Of a stretch of DNA of 19,943 nucleotides, positions 14,451-19,943 are shown in pieces. Origin of the DNA: UBA9676 sp036522155 (lineage in GTDB: Bacteria; Actinomycetota; Actinomycetes; Streptosporangiales; Streptosporangiaceae); the NCBI GenBank assembly GCA_036522155.1, contig DATDGI010000420.1:1-19943 (forward strand), given 5' to 3'. Position 1 is the first letter of the stretch, and every line of letters starts with the position of its first letter. The position numbers and the translations under genes are program-made. The notes beneath the pieces are model-generated. The model had not been told where the DNA came from, did no database searches, and saw only the letters and a program-made list of their open reading frames with translations.

Positions 14451-15175
14451 CACCGCTCCCCCTCCGCGCTGGCCGCCGCCGCGCCGACCTCTGCCTTGGC
14501 TGGCTGGTCGGTCATCTGGCCGTCGCGCAGGAAAACCGACCGGTCCGCCCACGCCGCGAGCTGCGCGTCGTGGGTGACCACCACCGCGGCCATCCCGCCC
14601 TTTTTGCACGCCTGGTGCACCAGGCGCATCACCGCCTGGGCGTTCGCCGAGTCCAGCGCGCCCGAGGGCTCGTCGGCCAGCACCAGCCGCCGCTCCCCGA
14701 TGACCGCGCGCGCGATCGCCACCCGCTGCCGCTCCCCGCCCGACAGCTGGTCAGGATAGGCCGATCCGCGCCCGCCCAGGCCCAGCTCCTCCAGCGCCGG
14801 CAGCCCGGCAGCGCGTGCCTTCCGGGCACTGATCCCGTCCAGCTCCAGCGGCAGCGCGACGTTCTCAGCCGCGGTCAGCCCGGGCAGCAGGTTAAAGTCC
14901 TGGAACACATAGCCCACCGTGCGCCGCCGCAGCCGCGCCTTCTCGTTCCGCGACATCCCCGACAGCAGCTGGCCGCCGACCAGCACCCTGCCCATGGTTG
15001 GCTCCTCCAGGCTGCCGGCGATCGTCAGCAGCGTCGACTTGCCCGACCCGCTGGGTCCCATCACCGCGACCATCGACCCCTCATCCACCACGAGGTTGAC
15101 CCCGGCCAGCGCGCGCACCTCAGCGGCACCCTCGCCGTATGTCTTCGACACCTCATGCAGCTCTAGCATGCTCAT
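14450..15175 (-). CDS. ABC transporter ATP-binding protein (LolD/MacB type)
   Basis: A 241-residue ATPase subunit with every motif intact: Walker A GPSGSGKST (40-48), Q-loop Q92 (VFQDFNLL), signature LSGGERQR (144-151), Walker B RLVLADEP (163-170), D-loop SGALDS and H-loop H202 (VTHD). The sequence style (KTYGEGAAEVRALAGVNL, PSGSGKSTLL, FQDFNLLPGLTAAENV) is that of MacB/LolD/FtsE-like exporters working with FtsX-type permeases. The start ATG-AGC-ATG at 15175 follows GGAG seven bases upstream; a longer in-frame version from 15244 has no conserved extra sequence. Its partner permease follows on the same strand but is now separated by the ~1.47-kb IS110 element. The stop codon sits exactly at the IS junction. 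Confidence 0.93.
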   Translation of the reverse strand: MSMLELHEVSKTYGEGAAEVRALAGVNLVVDEGSMVAVMGPSGSGKSTLLTIAGSLEEPTMGRVLVGGQLLSGMSRNEKARLRRRTVGYVFQDFNLLPGLTAAENVALPLELDGISARKARAAGLPALEELGLGGRGSAYPDQLSGGERQRVAIARAVIGERRLVLADEPSGALDSANAQAVMRLVHQACKKGGMAAVVVTHDAQLAAWADRSVFLRDGQMTDQPAKAEVGAAAASAEGER

Positions 15176-15251
15176 CTGCCTGCTCCGTTCTGGACCATCG
15201 TCTCGGCGGCGGCCCGCTCTGACCGACATAACACTCGGTAGCATGCCATGG

Positions 15252-15281
15252 ATTATACTGAGTATCCTACGAGTAATACAA
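15252..15281 (-). promoter_or_regulatory. Sigma-70-type promoter of the ABC operon with overlapping operator
   Basis: On the minus strand TTGTAT (15276-15281) and a perfect TATAAT (15252-15257) are separated by 18 bp, giving a start near 15245 and a ~70-nt leader before the ATPase start. An 11-bp palindrome, ATACT-C-AGTAT (15255-15265), overlaps the -10, and TACTC occurs again just upstream. Repression by a PadR- or TetR-type regulator is plausible, since exporters of this kind are often so controlled. The regulator is not in the window. Confidence 0.65.
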
Positions 15282-15513
15282 GCGCTCTGAGGTGCTGTAA
15301 GGGCACGGCTCAGCCTGACCGCGGACCTGCCAGTTCCGGGAGTGCGGTCTGCGCGTGATGGCTTCAGCTGCCCGCGGCGATCGCCGGTGTAGAGCCGGAC
15401 CTGGGACTCATGGCCAACTGGGGAGGAACGACGCCAGATCGAGCTGATGGCGGGCGAGGTGCTGCCGGGAGATTGCTCGTGAGCATGCAGAACGGTGCGG
15501 CTAAAATCTGGTC
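15282..15513. other. Non-coding gap before the acetyltransferase, with leaderless promoter
   Basis: No convincing ORF lies here. A palindrome TGCTCGTGAGCA is at 15474-15485. TAAAAT (15502-15507) ends six bases before the GTG of the downstream gene, the usual spacing of a -10 box to a transcription start, and no ribosome site is present. This suggests a leaderless mRNA starting at or next to the GTG. The palindrome covers the expected -35 position, so it may be an operator. Confidence 0.45.
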
Positions 15514-16062
15514 GTGGGCACCCGGCTTGAAACAGATCGCCTGATCATCCGCACCTTCGAAGCCCGCGACGCCGACGCGTGGCTCGCGATGGTCAATGAC
15601 CCTGAGGTCACCCGGTTCCTGCCGGCTGCTCCCGGCCGGAGTGAAGTCCCGATCGAGCGATTCCAGTTGGTCCTTGGCGAGCGCCTGGCGATGGAACGCG
15701 AACTTGGCCATGCGATGTGGGCCGTCGAGGACAAGACGGCCGGCGCGTTCGTCGGGCAGTGCGGCCTCCGGCCGGTCGATGAGGGAGCGGGGCCAGAAAT
15801 CGACTTTGCGTATCACTACACCAGGGCCTCTTGGAATAAGGGATACGGCACCGAGGCGGCGATCGCCGTGCTGGCACACGGTCTCGGCCCGGTCGGCCTT
15901 GACACCATTATGGCGGTCGTCGTGCCGGAAAACGTTGGCTCGTGGCGGGTCATGGAGAAGGCGGGAATGCGCTACGTGGGGCAGGTCGACTACTACGGTA
16001 TGGAGGGGCTGAAGAAGTACGTCGCCGCGCGGGAATGGTGGCGGCCGCCACTCGCCTCATGA
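15514..16062 (+). CDS. GNAT-family N-acetyltransferase (RimJ/RimL-like)
   Basis: A 182-residue cytoplasmic acetyltransferase. It begins with the usual TERL-like strand (TRLETDRLIIRTF), then W-VNDPEVTRFL, and motif A with WNKGYGTEA (the acetyl-CoA pyrophosphate-binding Q/R-x-x-G-x-G/A-type loop). Motif B is VVPENVGSWRVMEKAGMRYVG. This pattern is typical of the RimJ/RimL branch that acetylates N-termini of ribosomal proteins, small amines or antibiotics; the acceptor cannot be told. The GTG at 15514 is the only start that keeps the conserved N-terminus. It lacks a ribosome site and lies just downstream of a -10-like TAAAAT, so leaderless initiation is likely. It stands alone, not in an operon. 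Confidence 0.85.
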   Translation: MGTRLETDRLIIRTFEARDADAWLAMVNDPEVTRFLPAAPGRSEVPIERFQLVLGERLAMERELGHAMWAVEDKTAGAFVGQCGLRPVDEGAGPEIDFAYHYTRASWNKGYGTEAAIAVLAHGLGPVGLDTIMAVVVPENVGSWRVMEKAGMRYVGQVDYYGMEGLKKYVAAREWWRPPLAS

Positions 16063-16211
16063 GACGCGGCGGGCGGATGGCTAGGCCGAGCATGGCGCGT
16101 TGCGTCGTCACCGATCCAGCCCTGCACTCGTTCTGCCTGGTGAGGAATCCGTCAGCATGATGACTGGACTCGTCCATGGGACAGCGAGCGGCGAGCGCGA
16201 TGGCCGCCGCG

Positions 16212-16475
16212 CTAATGGTGGCTGATCAGCACCAGCACGAGCACGAGCACGAGCACGAGCATTGCAGCGGCGACCACGCCCATGACGATCATCGCGGCAT
16301 CGGTCATGCCGACCAAGTGCCACCGGGTTGATCGCGCTTCTGCGCGCGCTTCAGCCAGTGCTTTCTGCTTGCGCTGGGCCTTGCTCAGCTTCCGCCGATA
16401 TCCCGGCGGCGCTGGTAGGAGCAGTCGCCGCTGCGGCTTGTAGGCCGAGATTCTCGGATCGTTGAGGTCGTCCAT
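16212..16475 (-). CDS. Small tail-anchored membrane protein with Leu-Val repeat
   Basis: An 87-residue protein I do not recognise. The N-terminal ~55 residues are basic and soluble (KPQRRLLLPAPPGYRRKLSK, then a Lys/Arg/Ala/Glu-rich helix). They are followed by one C-terminal hydrophobic helix that ends in LVLVLVLVLVLISHH, so it should sit in the membrane with its N-terminus in the cytoplasm. The ATG at 16475 is chosen for the strong GGGAGGGGGG upstream; a GTG/ATG at 16514 would add 13 residues. The helix is encoded by a tandem hexamer repeat (16229-16261), so its length could vary by slippage in steps of two residues. Function unknown. Confidence 0.6.
   Translation of the reverse strand: MDDLNDPRISAYKPQRRLLLPAPPGYRRKLSKAQRKQKALAEARAEARSTRWHLVGMTDAAMIVMGVVAAAMLVLVLVLVLVLISHH
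16229..16261. repeat. Tandem hexanucleotide repeat (GCACGA) inside a membrane-helix codon run
   Basis: GCACGA occurs four times in tandem at 16235-16258, with one degenerate copy (GCACCA, 16229-16234) before and a partial copy (GCA) after. On the coding minus strand each unit gives Leu-Val or Val-Leu. Copy-number change would not shift the frame but would lengthen or shorten the transmembrane helix. Confidence 0.85.
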
Positions 16476-16514
16476 CGGGACCCCCCTCCCAGCGGAAGCC
16501 TGCTCTGTTCGCAT

Positions 16515-16795
16515 TATGACGCAGCCGGACGATCAGCTGGGCTTACGCATGGGACGCGGGAGTCAGACTATCGTCCGCGCCCGCGCGGGATACAAACTCG
16601 GTTTGCCGTCTTCAGGGCTGGCCGACGAACACGCTGGCTAGCTCCCCCGCGAGCCGAGCCAGCAAGCCGGGCAATCAGCCCGGCGCCAGACACTAGAAAC
16701 CGTCAAGCATCACCCGAAGACGCCGATGAAGGAAGCCTGCGACTCTGGACGGTTCCCGCATGGCGCCGGCACACTGCTGCCAAGGAGGACGCACC
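16515..16795. other. Non-coding stretch with one operator-like dyad
   Basis: No gene is supported here. The only clear structure is a perfect inverted repeat CAAAC-TCG-GTTTG at 16593-16605, of operator size. It lies 190 bp ahead of the 15-codon ORF and about 120 bp upstream of the tail-anchored-protein gene start. Confidence 0.3.
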
Positions 16796-16843
16796 ATGGA
16801 ATCCCGGGACAGTGGCCCGGTCATCACGGCTGTGCCAAACTGA
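16796..16843 (+). CDS. Possible 15-residue leader peptide or micro-ORF
   Basis: An ATG with a textbook AAGGAGG (16782-16788) seven bases upstream opens a 15-codon ORF, MESRDSGPVITAVPN, ending in TGA 31 bp before the TTG of the PLDc_N gene. The ribosome site is stronger than those of most annotated genes in the window. It could be a leader peptide that tunes translation of the next gene, or the stub of a decayed gene. Neither can be proved from sequence. Confidence 0.35.
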   Translation: MESRDSGPVITAVPN

Positions 16844-16874
16844 GGAAGATAGCGGACCAGTTTGGAGAACCTGA

Positions 16875-17102
16875 TTGAATCCGGCCCTTGTATTGATCTC
16901 CCTGGGCGTGATGGCGGCCGGGTTTGTGGTGTTCTGCCTGGTCGACCTTGCCCGATCCCAGGAGGTCCGCTACCTGCCTAAGTGGGGATGGGCGATCCTC
17001 TGTCTGGGCATAGGGCTGACGATCCCGTGGGGCGGGATCGCCTACCTGGTGTTCGGGAAGATCCGCCCCCCTCGGCCGCCCCGCAGGCCACGGCTGGGGT
17101 AA
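16875..17102 (+). CDS. PLDc_N-type small membrane protein
   Basis: A 75-residue protein with two hydrophobic helices (residues ~2-24 and ~38-60) joined by DLARSQEVRYLPKWGW and ending in GKIRPPRPPRRPRLG. The loop-helix pattern, with YLPKWGWAILCLGIGLTIPWGGIAYLVFGK, matches the phospholipase D-nuclease N-terminal (PLDc_N) family, which despite its name occurs mostly as stand-alone small membrane proteins of unclear role. An in-frame TGA directly precedes the TTG at 16875, and GGAG lies eight bases upstream, so TTG is the probable start. The basic Pro/Arg tail should be cytoplasmic. Confidence 0.75.
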   Translation: MNPALVLISLGVMAAGFVVFCLVDLARSQEVRYLPKWGWAILCLGIGLTIPWGGIAYLVFGKIRPPRPPRRPRLG

Positions 17103-17214
17103 CGATCACCGGAACCTGGGGTACGCCAAGATCACGGACCACGCCTTGCCGCGGGCTGATCTAGTTTCGCTGGACCCTCCTAGGGTTGTACTCCAACGCT
17201 GTACAGAGGCCAGA

Positions 17215-17246
17215 AAGGGCCGGCCCCATGATCGGAACTGGCCCTT
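17215..17246 (-). terminator. Terminator hairpin downstream of tRNA-Val
   Basis: Stem AAGGGCC (17215-17221) / GGCCCTT (17240-17246) with an 18-nt loop, beginning eight bases beyond the tRNA 3' end on the minus strand and followed there by a short T-rich stretch. A second small hairpin ACCCT-CCT-AGGGT (17174-17186) lies farther on and may serve the plus-strand PLDc_N gene. Confidence 0.5.
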
Positions 17247-17254
17247 GACCTGGG

Positions 17255-17326
17255 TGGGCGATACTGGGATCGAACCAGTGACCTCCTCGGTGTGAACGAG
17301 GCGCTCTCCCGCTGAGCCAATCGCCC
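17255..17326 (-). tRNA. tRNA-Val (anticodon CAC)
   Basis: A complete 72-nt cloverleaf on the minus strand. The acceptor stem is GGGCGAT / ATCGCCC with discriminator A. The D arm is GCTC-AGCGGGA-GAGC. The anticodon arm is CCTCG-TTCACAC-CGAGG, giving anticodon CAC (reads GUG). The T arm is ACTGG-TTCGATC-CCAGT. CCA is not encoded (CCC follows), as is common in actinobacteria. A TAATCT -10-like box on the minus strand (17362-17367) lies ~36 bp upstream, without a good -35. I see no integrase or attachment repeat next to it. Confidence 0.97.
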
Positions 17327-17982
17327 GCCGCAGGGGCCGCCGCCGGCCCGCTGGCCACCACAGATTAGCGCATTCACGCCGCCACCGGGCCGGGGCCGCT
17401 GTGCGCTCCCGGGGTCACGCCAGCCAGCCGCCAGCCGCACGGCCTCGGCTCCGGCCAGCCGGCCGCTGGCCGGACGGCCCGGCATTCGCAGGGGGCGCCG
17501 TCATGCGATGGATCACATCATCACGGAAATCCATCAATTTAAATCATGAAATGTCCTAATTCACGATGGCAAAATCTTTGCGAAGGCGTGCGTCATAGTG
17601 GGATTCCGGCAGCCCTGCCGGTATGCTTCCCGCTCATCGGACATAGCACTACTGTCCGCAATCAGAACGCAGCCCCGGCGATCTTTTTTCCCATCGGCCC
17701 CCTTCCCCCTGGAGTAACTCGTGGGACCAAGATCACACGTCGTATCCGCAGGTCATGGCCCTGCCACCGGCTCGTGGGATCACCCCGGCCGGAACCGTGT
17801 TTGCCCAGGTCGCAGACGGTTTGTAGAGCAGTGACCGAGGTTACGAGCGGGTGGATTCGCGGAATCCTCCCAGGAGAACGAAATAACTGTCCGGGCGCGT
17901 CAGACCCCGCGCGGCTGTGCTGGATCGCAGAAGCCCCGATTCACCGGGGAACAGGAACACGACGCAAAGGTTTGGCAACAGA
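17327..17982. other. Long non-coding region with several hairpins upstream of the SsgB-like gene
   Basis: I support no gene in these 656 bases. The part from ~17500 on is clearly less GC-rich than the rest of the window. It holds inverted repeats: GATGGAT / ATCCATC (17507-17513 / 17529-17535), CCGGCAG-CC-CTGCCGG (17606-17621), CGGACA / TGTCCG (17638-17643 / 17653-17658) and GGATTC-GCG-GAATCC (17853-17867). There is also a T6 run at about 17685-17690. A long, structured control region or 5' leader fits a developmental gene; a small RNA ending near the T run is possible. Confidence 0.4.
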
Positions 17983-18402
17983 ATGAACCGTAGCGCTACC
18001 ATCGCAGCCGAACTTGGGCTCAGGCTTGTTGTTCCCGAACACGGCGGGGTTCCGCTGACGGCGAGTATCTACTACCGCGGTGATGACCCGTACGCGATCC
18101 GGATGTCCTTTCATGTCGGCATGGACGAGCCGGTCGAGTGGATCTTCGCGCGGGACCTGCTCGCCGCCGGGATGGAGACCGCGGCCGGGGAGGGCGACGT
18201 CCGGGTGTGGCCGTCCTCCTGCTACGACCACGACGTGCTCAACATCTCCCTGTCGTCACCCTTCGGCCAGGCGCATTTCGAGGCCCCGCTGGCGGCCCTG
18301 TCGAGTTTCCTGCTCCGGACCTTCGAGATCGTGCCGCTCGGCCGGGAGGGCGACTTCATCGACATCGAGGGTGAACTGCGGGACCTGCACCGCTGGGCCT
18401 GA
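17983..18402 (+). CDS. SsgA/SsgB-family sporulation and cell-division protein
   Basis: A 139-residue cytoplasmic protein of the SsgA-like family, found only in morphologically complex actinobacteria. Family landmarks are DPYAIRMSFHVG, EPVEWIFARDLLAAGM, GDVRVWPS, LSSPFGQAHFEAPLAALSSFLLRT and a short acidic C-terminus. The length equals that of SsgB (about 137-142), the member known to bring FtsZ to sporulation septa, and the sequence style is closer to SsgB than to SsgA, so SsgB-like is my reading; SALP paralogues exist. The ATG at 17983 gives the conserved N-terminus. The upstream AAAGG is about 12 bases away, a weak ribosome site. It ends 34 bp from the convergent ammonia-lyase gene. Confidence 0.88.
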   Translation: MNRSATIAAELGLRLVVPEHGGVPLTASIYYRGDDPYAIRMSFHVGMDEPVEWIFARDLLAAGMETAAGEGDVRVWPSSCYDHDVLNISLSSPFGQAHFEAPLAALSSFLLRTFEIVPLGREGDFIDIEGELRDLHRWA

Positions 18403-18436
18403 TCCCGCCCGGCGGCAGTCCTGCGCCGGCCGCGGG

Positions 18437-19943
18437 CTACCGCAGGTGGCCGCAGTGGGCGGCCGCCACCCCGGCCAGCGACGGCAGCATGACATCGACC
18501 GCGGTGAGCTGCTCGGCGACCTCCCGGTCCACCTCCATCATCGGCACCCGCGCGCGCACCGCGGCGTGCACCGCGGCCAGCGCCTGGCTCGGCGCGGCGA
18601 CCCCGGCCCGCAGGTCGATGCCCTGGGCGGCGCAGCACACCTCCACCGCCAGGCAGGTCCGCACGTTCGCGACCACCTCCCGCAGCTTGCGCACGGCCGT
18701 CCACCCCATCGACACGTGGTCTTCCTGCTTGCCCGACGTGGGGATGGTGTCCACGCTGGCCGGGTGCGCGAGCACCTTGTTCTCGCTCACCAGCGAAGCG
18801 GCCGTGTACTGGGCCAGCATGAAGCCCGAGTTGGTGCCCGCCGCCGGGGCCAGGAACGGCGGCAGGCCGCGGGAGAAGGCCGGATCCAGCATCCGGTCCA
18901 CCCGCCGCTCGCTGATGCTGGCCAGCTCGGCCAGCGCCATCGCCAGCATGTCGGCGGCGAACGCCAGCGGCTCACCGTGGAAGTTCCCGGTGGTCATCAG
19001 CTCGCCGTCGGCCACCACCACCGGGTTGTCCACCACCGAGCCAAGCTCGATCTCCAGCACCCGCTGGGCGTGCGCCAGCACGTCCCTGACCGCCCCGTGC
19101 ACCTGCGGCGCGCAGCGCAGGCAGTAGGCGTCCTGGACGGCGTGGCGGCTGTGCCGGTGGCTGGCCAGCAGCGGCGACCCGGCCAGCAGCGCCCGCAGGT
19201 TGGCGGCACTGTCGAGCTGGCCCGGGTGCGGGCGCAGCGCCTGCACCCGCTCGTCATAGGGCCGGTCGGTGCCGAGCAGCGCTTCCACGGACAGGGCGCA
19301 GGCCACGTCGGCCGCGGTGACCAGCATGGCCGCGTCGTGCACCGAGAAGGCCAGCAGCGCCTGCATCGGCTCCGTCCCGTTGACCAGCGACAGGCCCTCC
19401 TTCGGCGCCAGCACCAGCGGGTCGATCCCGTGCTCGGCCAGCACCTCCGCGGCCGGGCGGCCGAGCGGCGGGTCGCCCGGCGCGCGCAGCCGCCCCTCCC
19501 CGATCAGCGGCTGGGCCAGGTGCGCGAGCTGGGCCAGGTCACCGGACGCGCCGACGGACCCCTTGCCCGGCACGACCGGCAGCAGATCCCGGCGCAGCAG
19601 CTCGATCAGGCGGGCCGGCACGTCGGCCCGCACCCCCGAGTACCCCGCGGCCAGCGTCCGGGCGCGCAACAGGAGGATGGCGCGGACAGCCGGATCATCA
19701 AGCGGTGCGCCGGTAGCGGCGGCGTGTGAGCGGATGATCGCGCCCTGCAGCCGGGTGAGGTCCTGCTCCCCCACCCGGGTGTCGGCCAGGGCGCCGAACC
19801 CGGTGTTGACCCCGTAGACGGGGGCGTCGCCCTGGAGCGCGGCCGCGACCACCGCACGGCTCGGCTCCATGGTGGCGGCGGCGCTGGCCGCGAATTCGGC
19901 GGTGGCCGTGCCGTGCGCGACGTCCACCACGTCGGCCACGGTC
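18437..19943 (-). CDS. hutH: Histidine ammonia-lyase (5' end cut by window edge)
   Basis: The enzyme converts L-histidine to urocanate and ammonia, the first step of histidine use. About 501 residues are visible. The MIO-forming Ala-Ser-Gly is in GSVGASGDLAQLAHLA (near residue 131 of the visible part), with YGVNTGFG (~42-49), the NGTEPMQALLAF segment, NPVVVADGE, GNFHGEPLAFAAD and HPASVDTIPTSGKQEDHVSM all present. In Pseudomonas HutH the triad is at 142-144, so roughly 11 residues are missing. The frame is still open at the edge (reading T-V-A-D-V), which means the GTG at 19939 is not the true start. All catalytic landmarks are intact. With the purine operon at the other end, this locus has two nitrogen-salvage functions, but they are 13 kb apart and not linked. 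Confidence 0.95.
   Translation of the reverse strand, partial: TVADVVDVAHGTATAEFAASAAATMEPSRAVVAAALQGDAPVYGVNTGFGALADTRVGEQDLTRLQGAIIRSHAAATGAPLDDPAVRAILLLRARTLAAGYSGVRADVPARLIELLRRDLLPVVPGKGSVGASGDLAQLAHLAQPLIGEGRLRAPGDPPLGRPAAEVLAEHGIDPLVLAPKEGLSLVNGTEPMQALLAFSVHDAAMLVTAADVACALSVEALLGTDRPYDERVQALRPHPGQLDSAANLRALLAGSPLLASHRHSRHAVQDAYCLRCAPQVHGAVRDVLAHAQRVLEIELGSVVDNPVVVADGELMTTGNFHGEPLAFAADMLAMALAELASISERRVDRMLDPAFSRGLPPFLAPAAGTNSGFMLAQYTAASLVSENKVLAHPASVDTIPTSGKQEDHVSMGWTAVRKLREVVANVRTCLAVEVCCAAQGIDLRAGVAAPSQALAAVHAAVRARVPMMEVDREVAEQLTAVDVMLPSLAGVAAAHCGHLR

Noticed and set aside
12966..14609. 547-codon minus-strand open frame opposite the transposase
   Set aside because: Gly/Gln/Pro-rich shadow of the transposase; it also bridges the IS boundary, which a real gene would not.
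10337..15175. ABC operon considered inactivated by the IS element
   Set aside because: The insertion falls between the two reading frames and leaves both complete, so neither gene is called a pseudogene; only their coupling is broken.
16229..16261. Short tandem repeat considered as a CRISPR array
   Set aside because: Repeat units are 6 nt with no spacers, and the run is inside a coding frame. No CRISPR-like array was seen anywhere in the window.
17255..17326. tRNA-Val considered as an integration site of a genomic island
   Set aside because: No integrase gene and no visible repeat of the tRNA 3' end on either side within the window.
17180..17485. 101-codon minus-strand ORF upstream of the PLDc_N gene
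   Set aside because: It reads straight through the tRNA-Val gene and its terminator; the middle of the product is simply translated tRNA.
17546..17986. 146-codon plus-strand ORF whose TGA overlaps the SsgB-like ATG
   Set aside because: The ATGA overlap is attractive, but the product is rich in Cys, Trp, Arg and Pro with no domain. Third-position GC bias is lost, and four hairpins lie inside it. I treat the region as non-coding.

Overview
The base composition (very GC-rich, strongly GC-biased third codon positions), an SsgA/SsgB-family sporulation protein, leaderless and GTG/TTG starts and a PHO-box-like element all point to a chromosome segment of a morphologically complex, sporulating actinobacterium. 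I cannot name the genus from this window.

Layout. (1) 1-5157, purine catabolism block: a divergent PucR-type regulator (cut by the left edge) faces a tightly overlapping operon. The operon encodes the FAD, 2Fe-2S and molybdopterin subunits of a xanthine-dehydrogenase-type hydroxylase, then a small protein like the C-terminal domain of allophanate hydrolase. (2) 5167-6030: a stand-alone ClpC N-terminal-domain/UVR protein without AAA+ modules. (3) 6175-8904, phosphate block: a secreted SapM-like phosphoesterase and a PHS-type (phosphate:H+ symporter-like) MFS transporter diverge from a region with four 11-nt PHO-box-like units, suggesting PhoP-controlled phosphate scavenging. (4) 8843-10093: a zinc-ribbon protein of unknown role, a truncated P-loop ORF and a coupled 84-aa protein. 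(5) 10337-15281: an FtsX/MacB-type ABC exporter operon (ATPase plus 881-aa permease, minus strand) split by an IS110-group element. (6) 15514-17246: a leaderless GNAT acetyltransferase, a small tail-anchored protein with a Leu-Val repeat, a 15-codon ORF and a PLDc_N membrane protein. (7) 17255-17326: tRNA-Val(CAC). (8) 17327-19943: a structured non-coding stretch, the SsgB-like gene, and a convergent histidine ammonia-lyase gene that runs off the right edge.

Most interesting is the IS110 element (about 12978-14450). Its 160-nt left non-coding end folds on paper into two successive stem / internal-loop / hairpin modules sharing the same GTCC...GGAC tip. This is the architecture expected of an IS110 bridge RNA. 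The second module carries the octamer GAGGGTGT, identical to the eight bases next to the putative CT core at the element's right end, as a donor guide should. The right end also carries a perfect TTGACA -35 box pointing out across the junction a circular form would make. Comparing the two flanks shows the element landed exactly at the overlapping stop/start (GTGA) of the ABC ATPase and permease genes, leaving both reading frames intact and replacing a GTG start by ATG.

All calls are from reading the sequence only; no database search or folding program was run.
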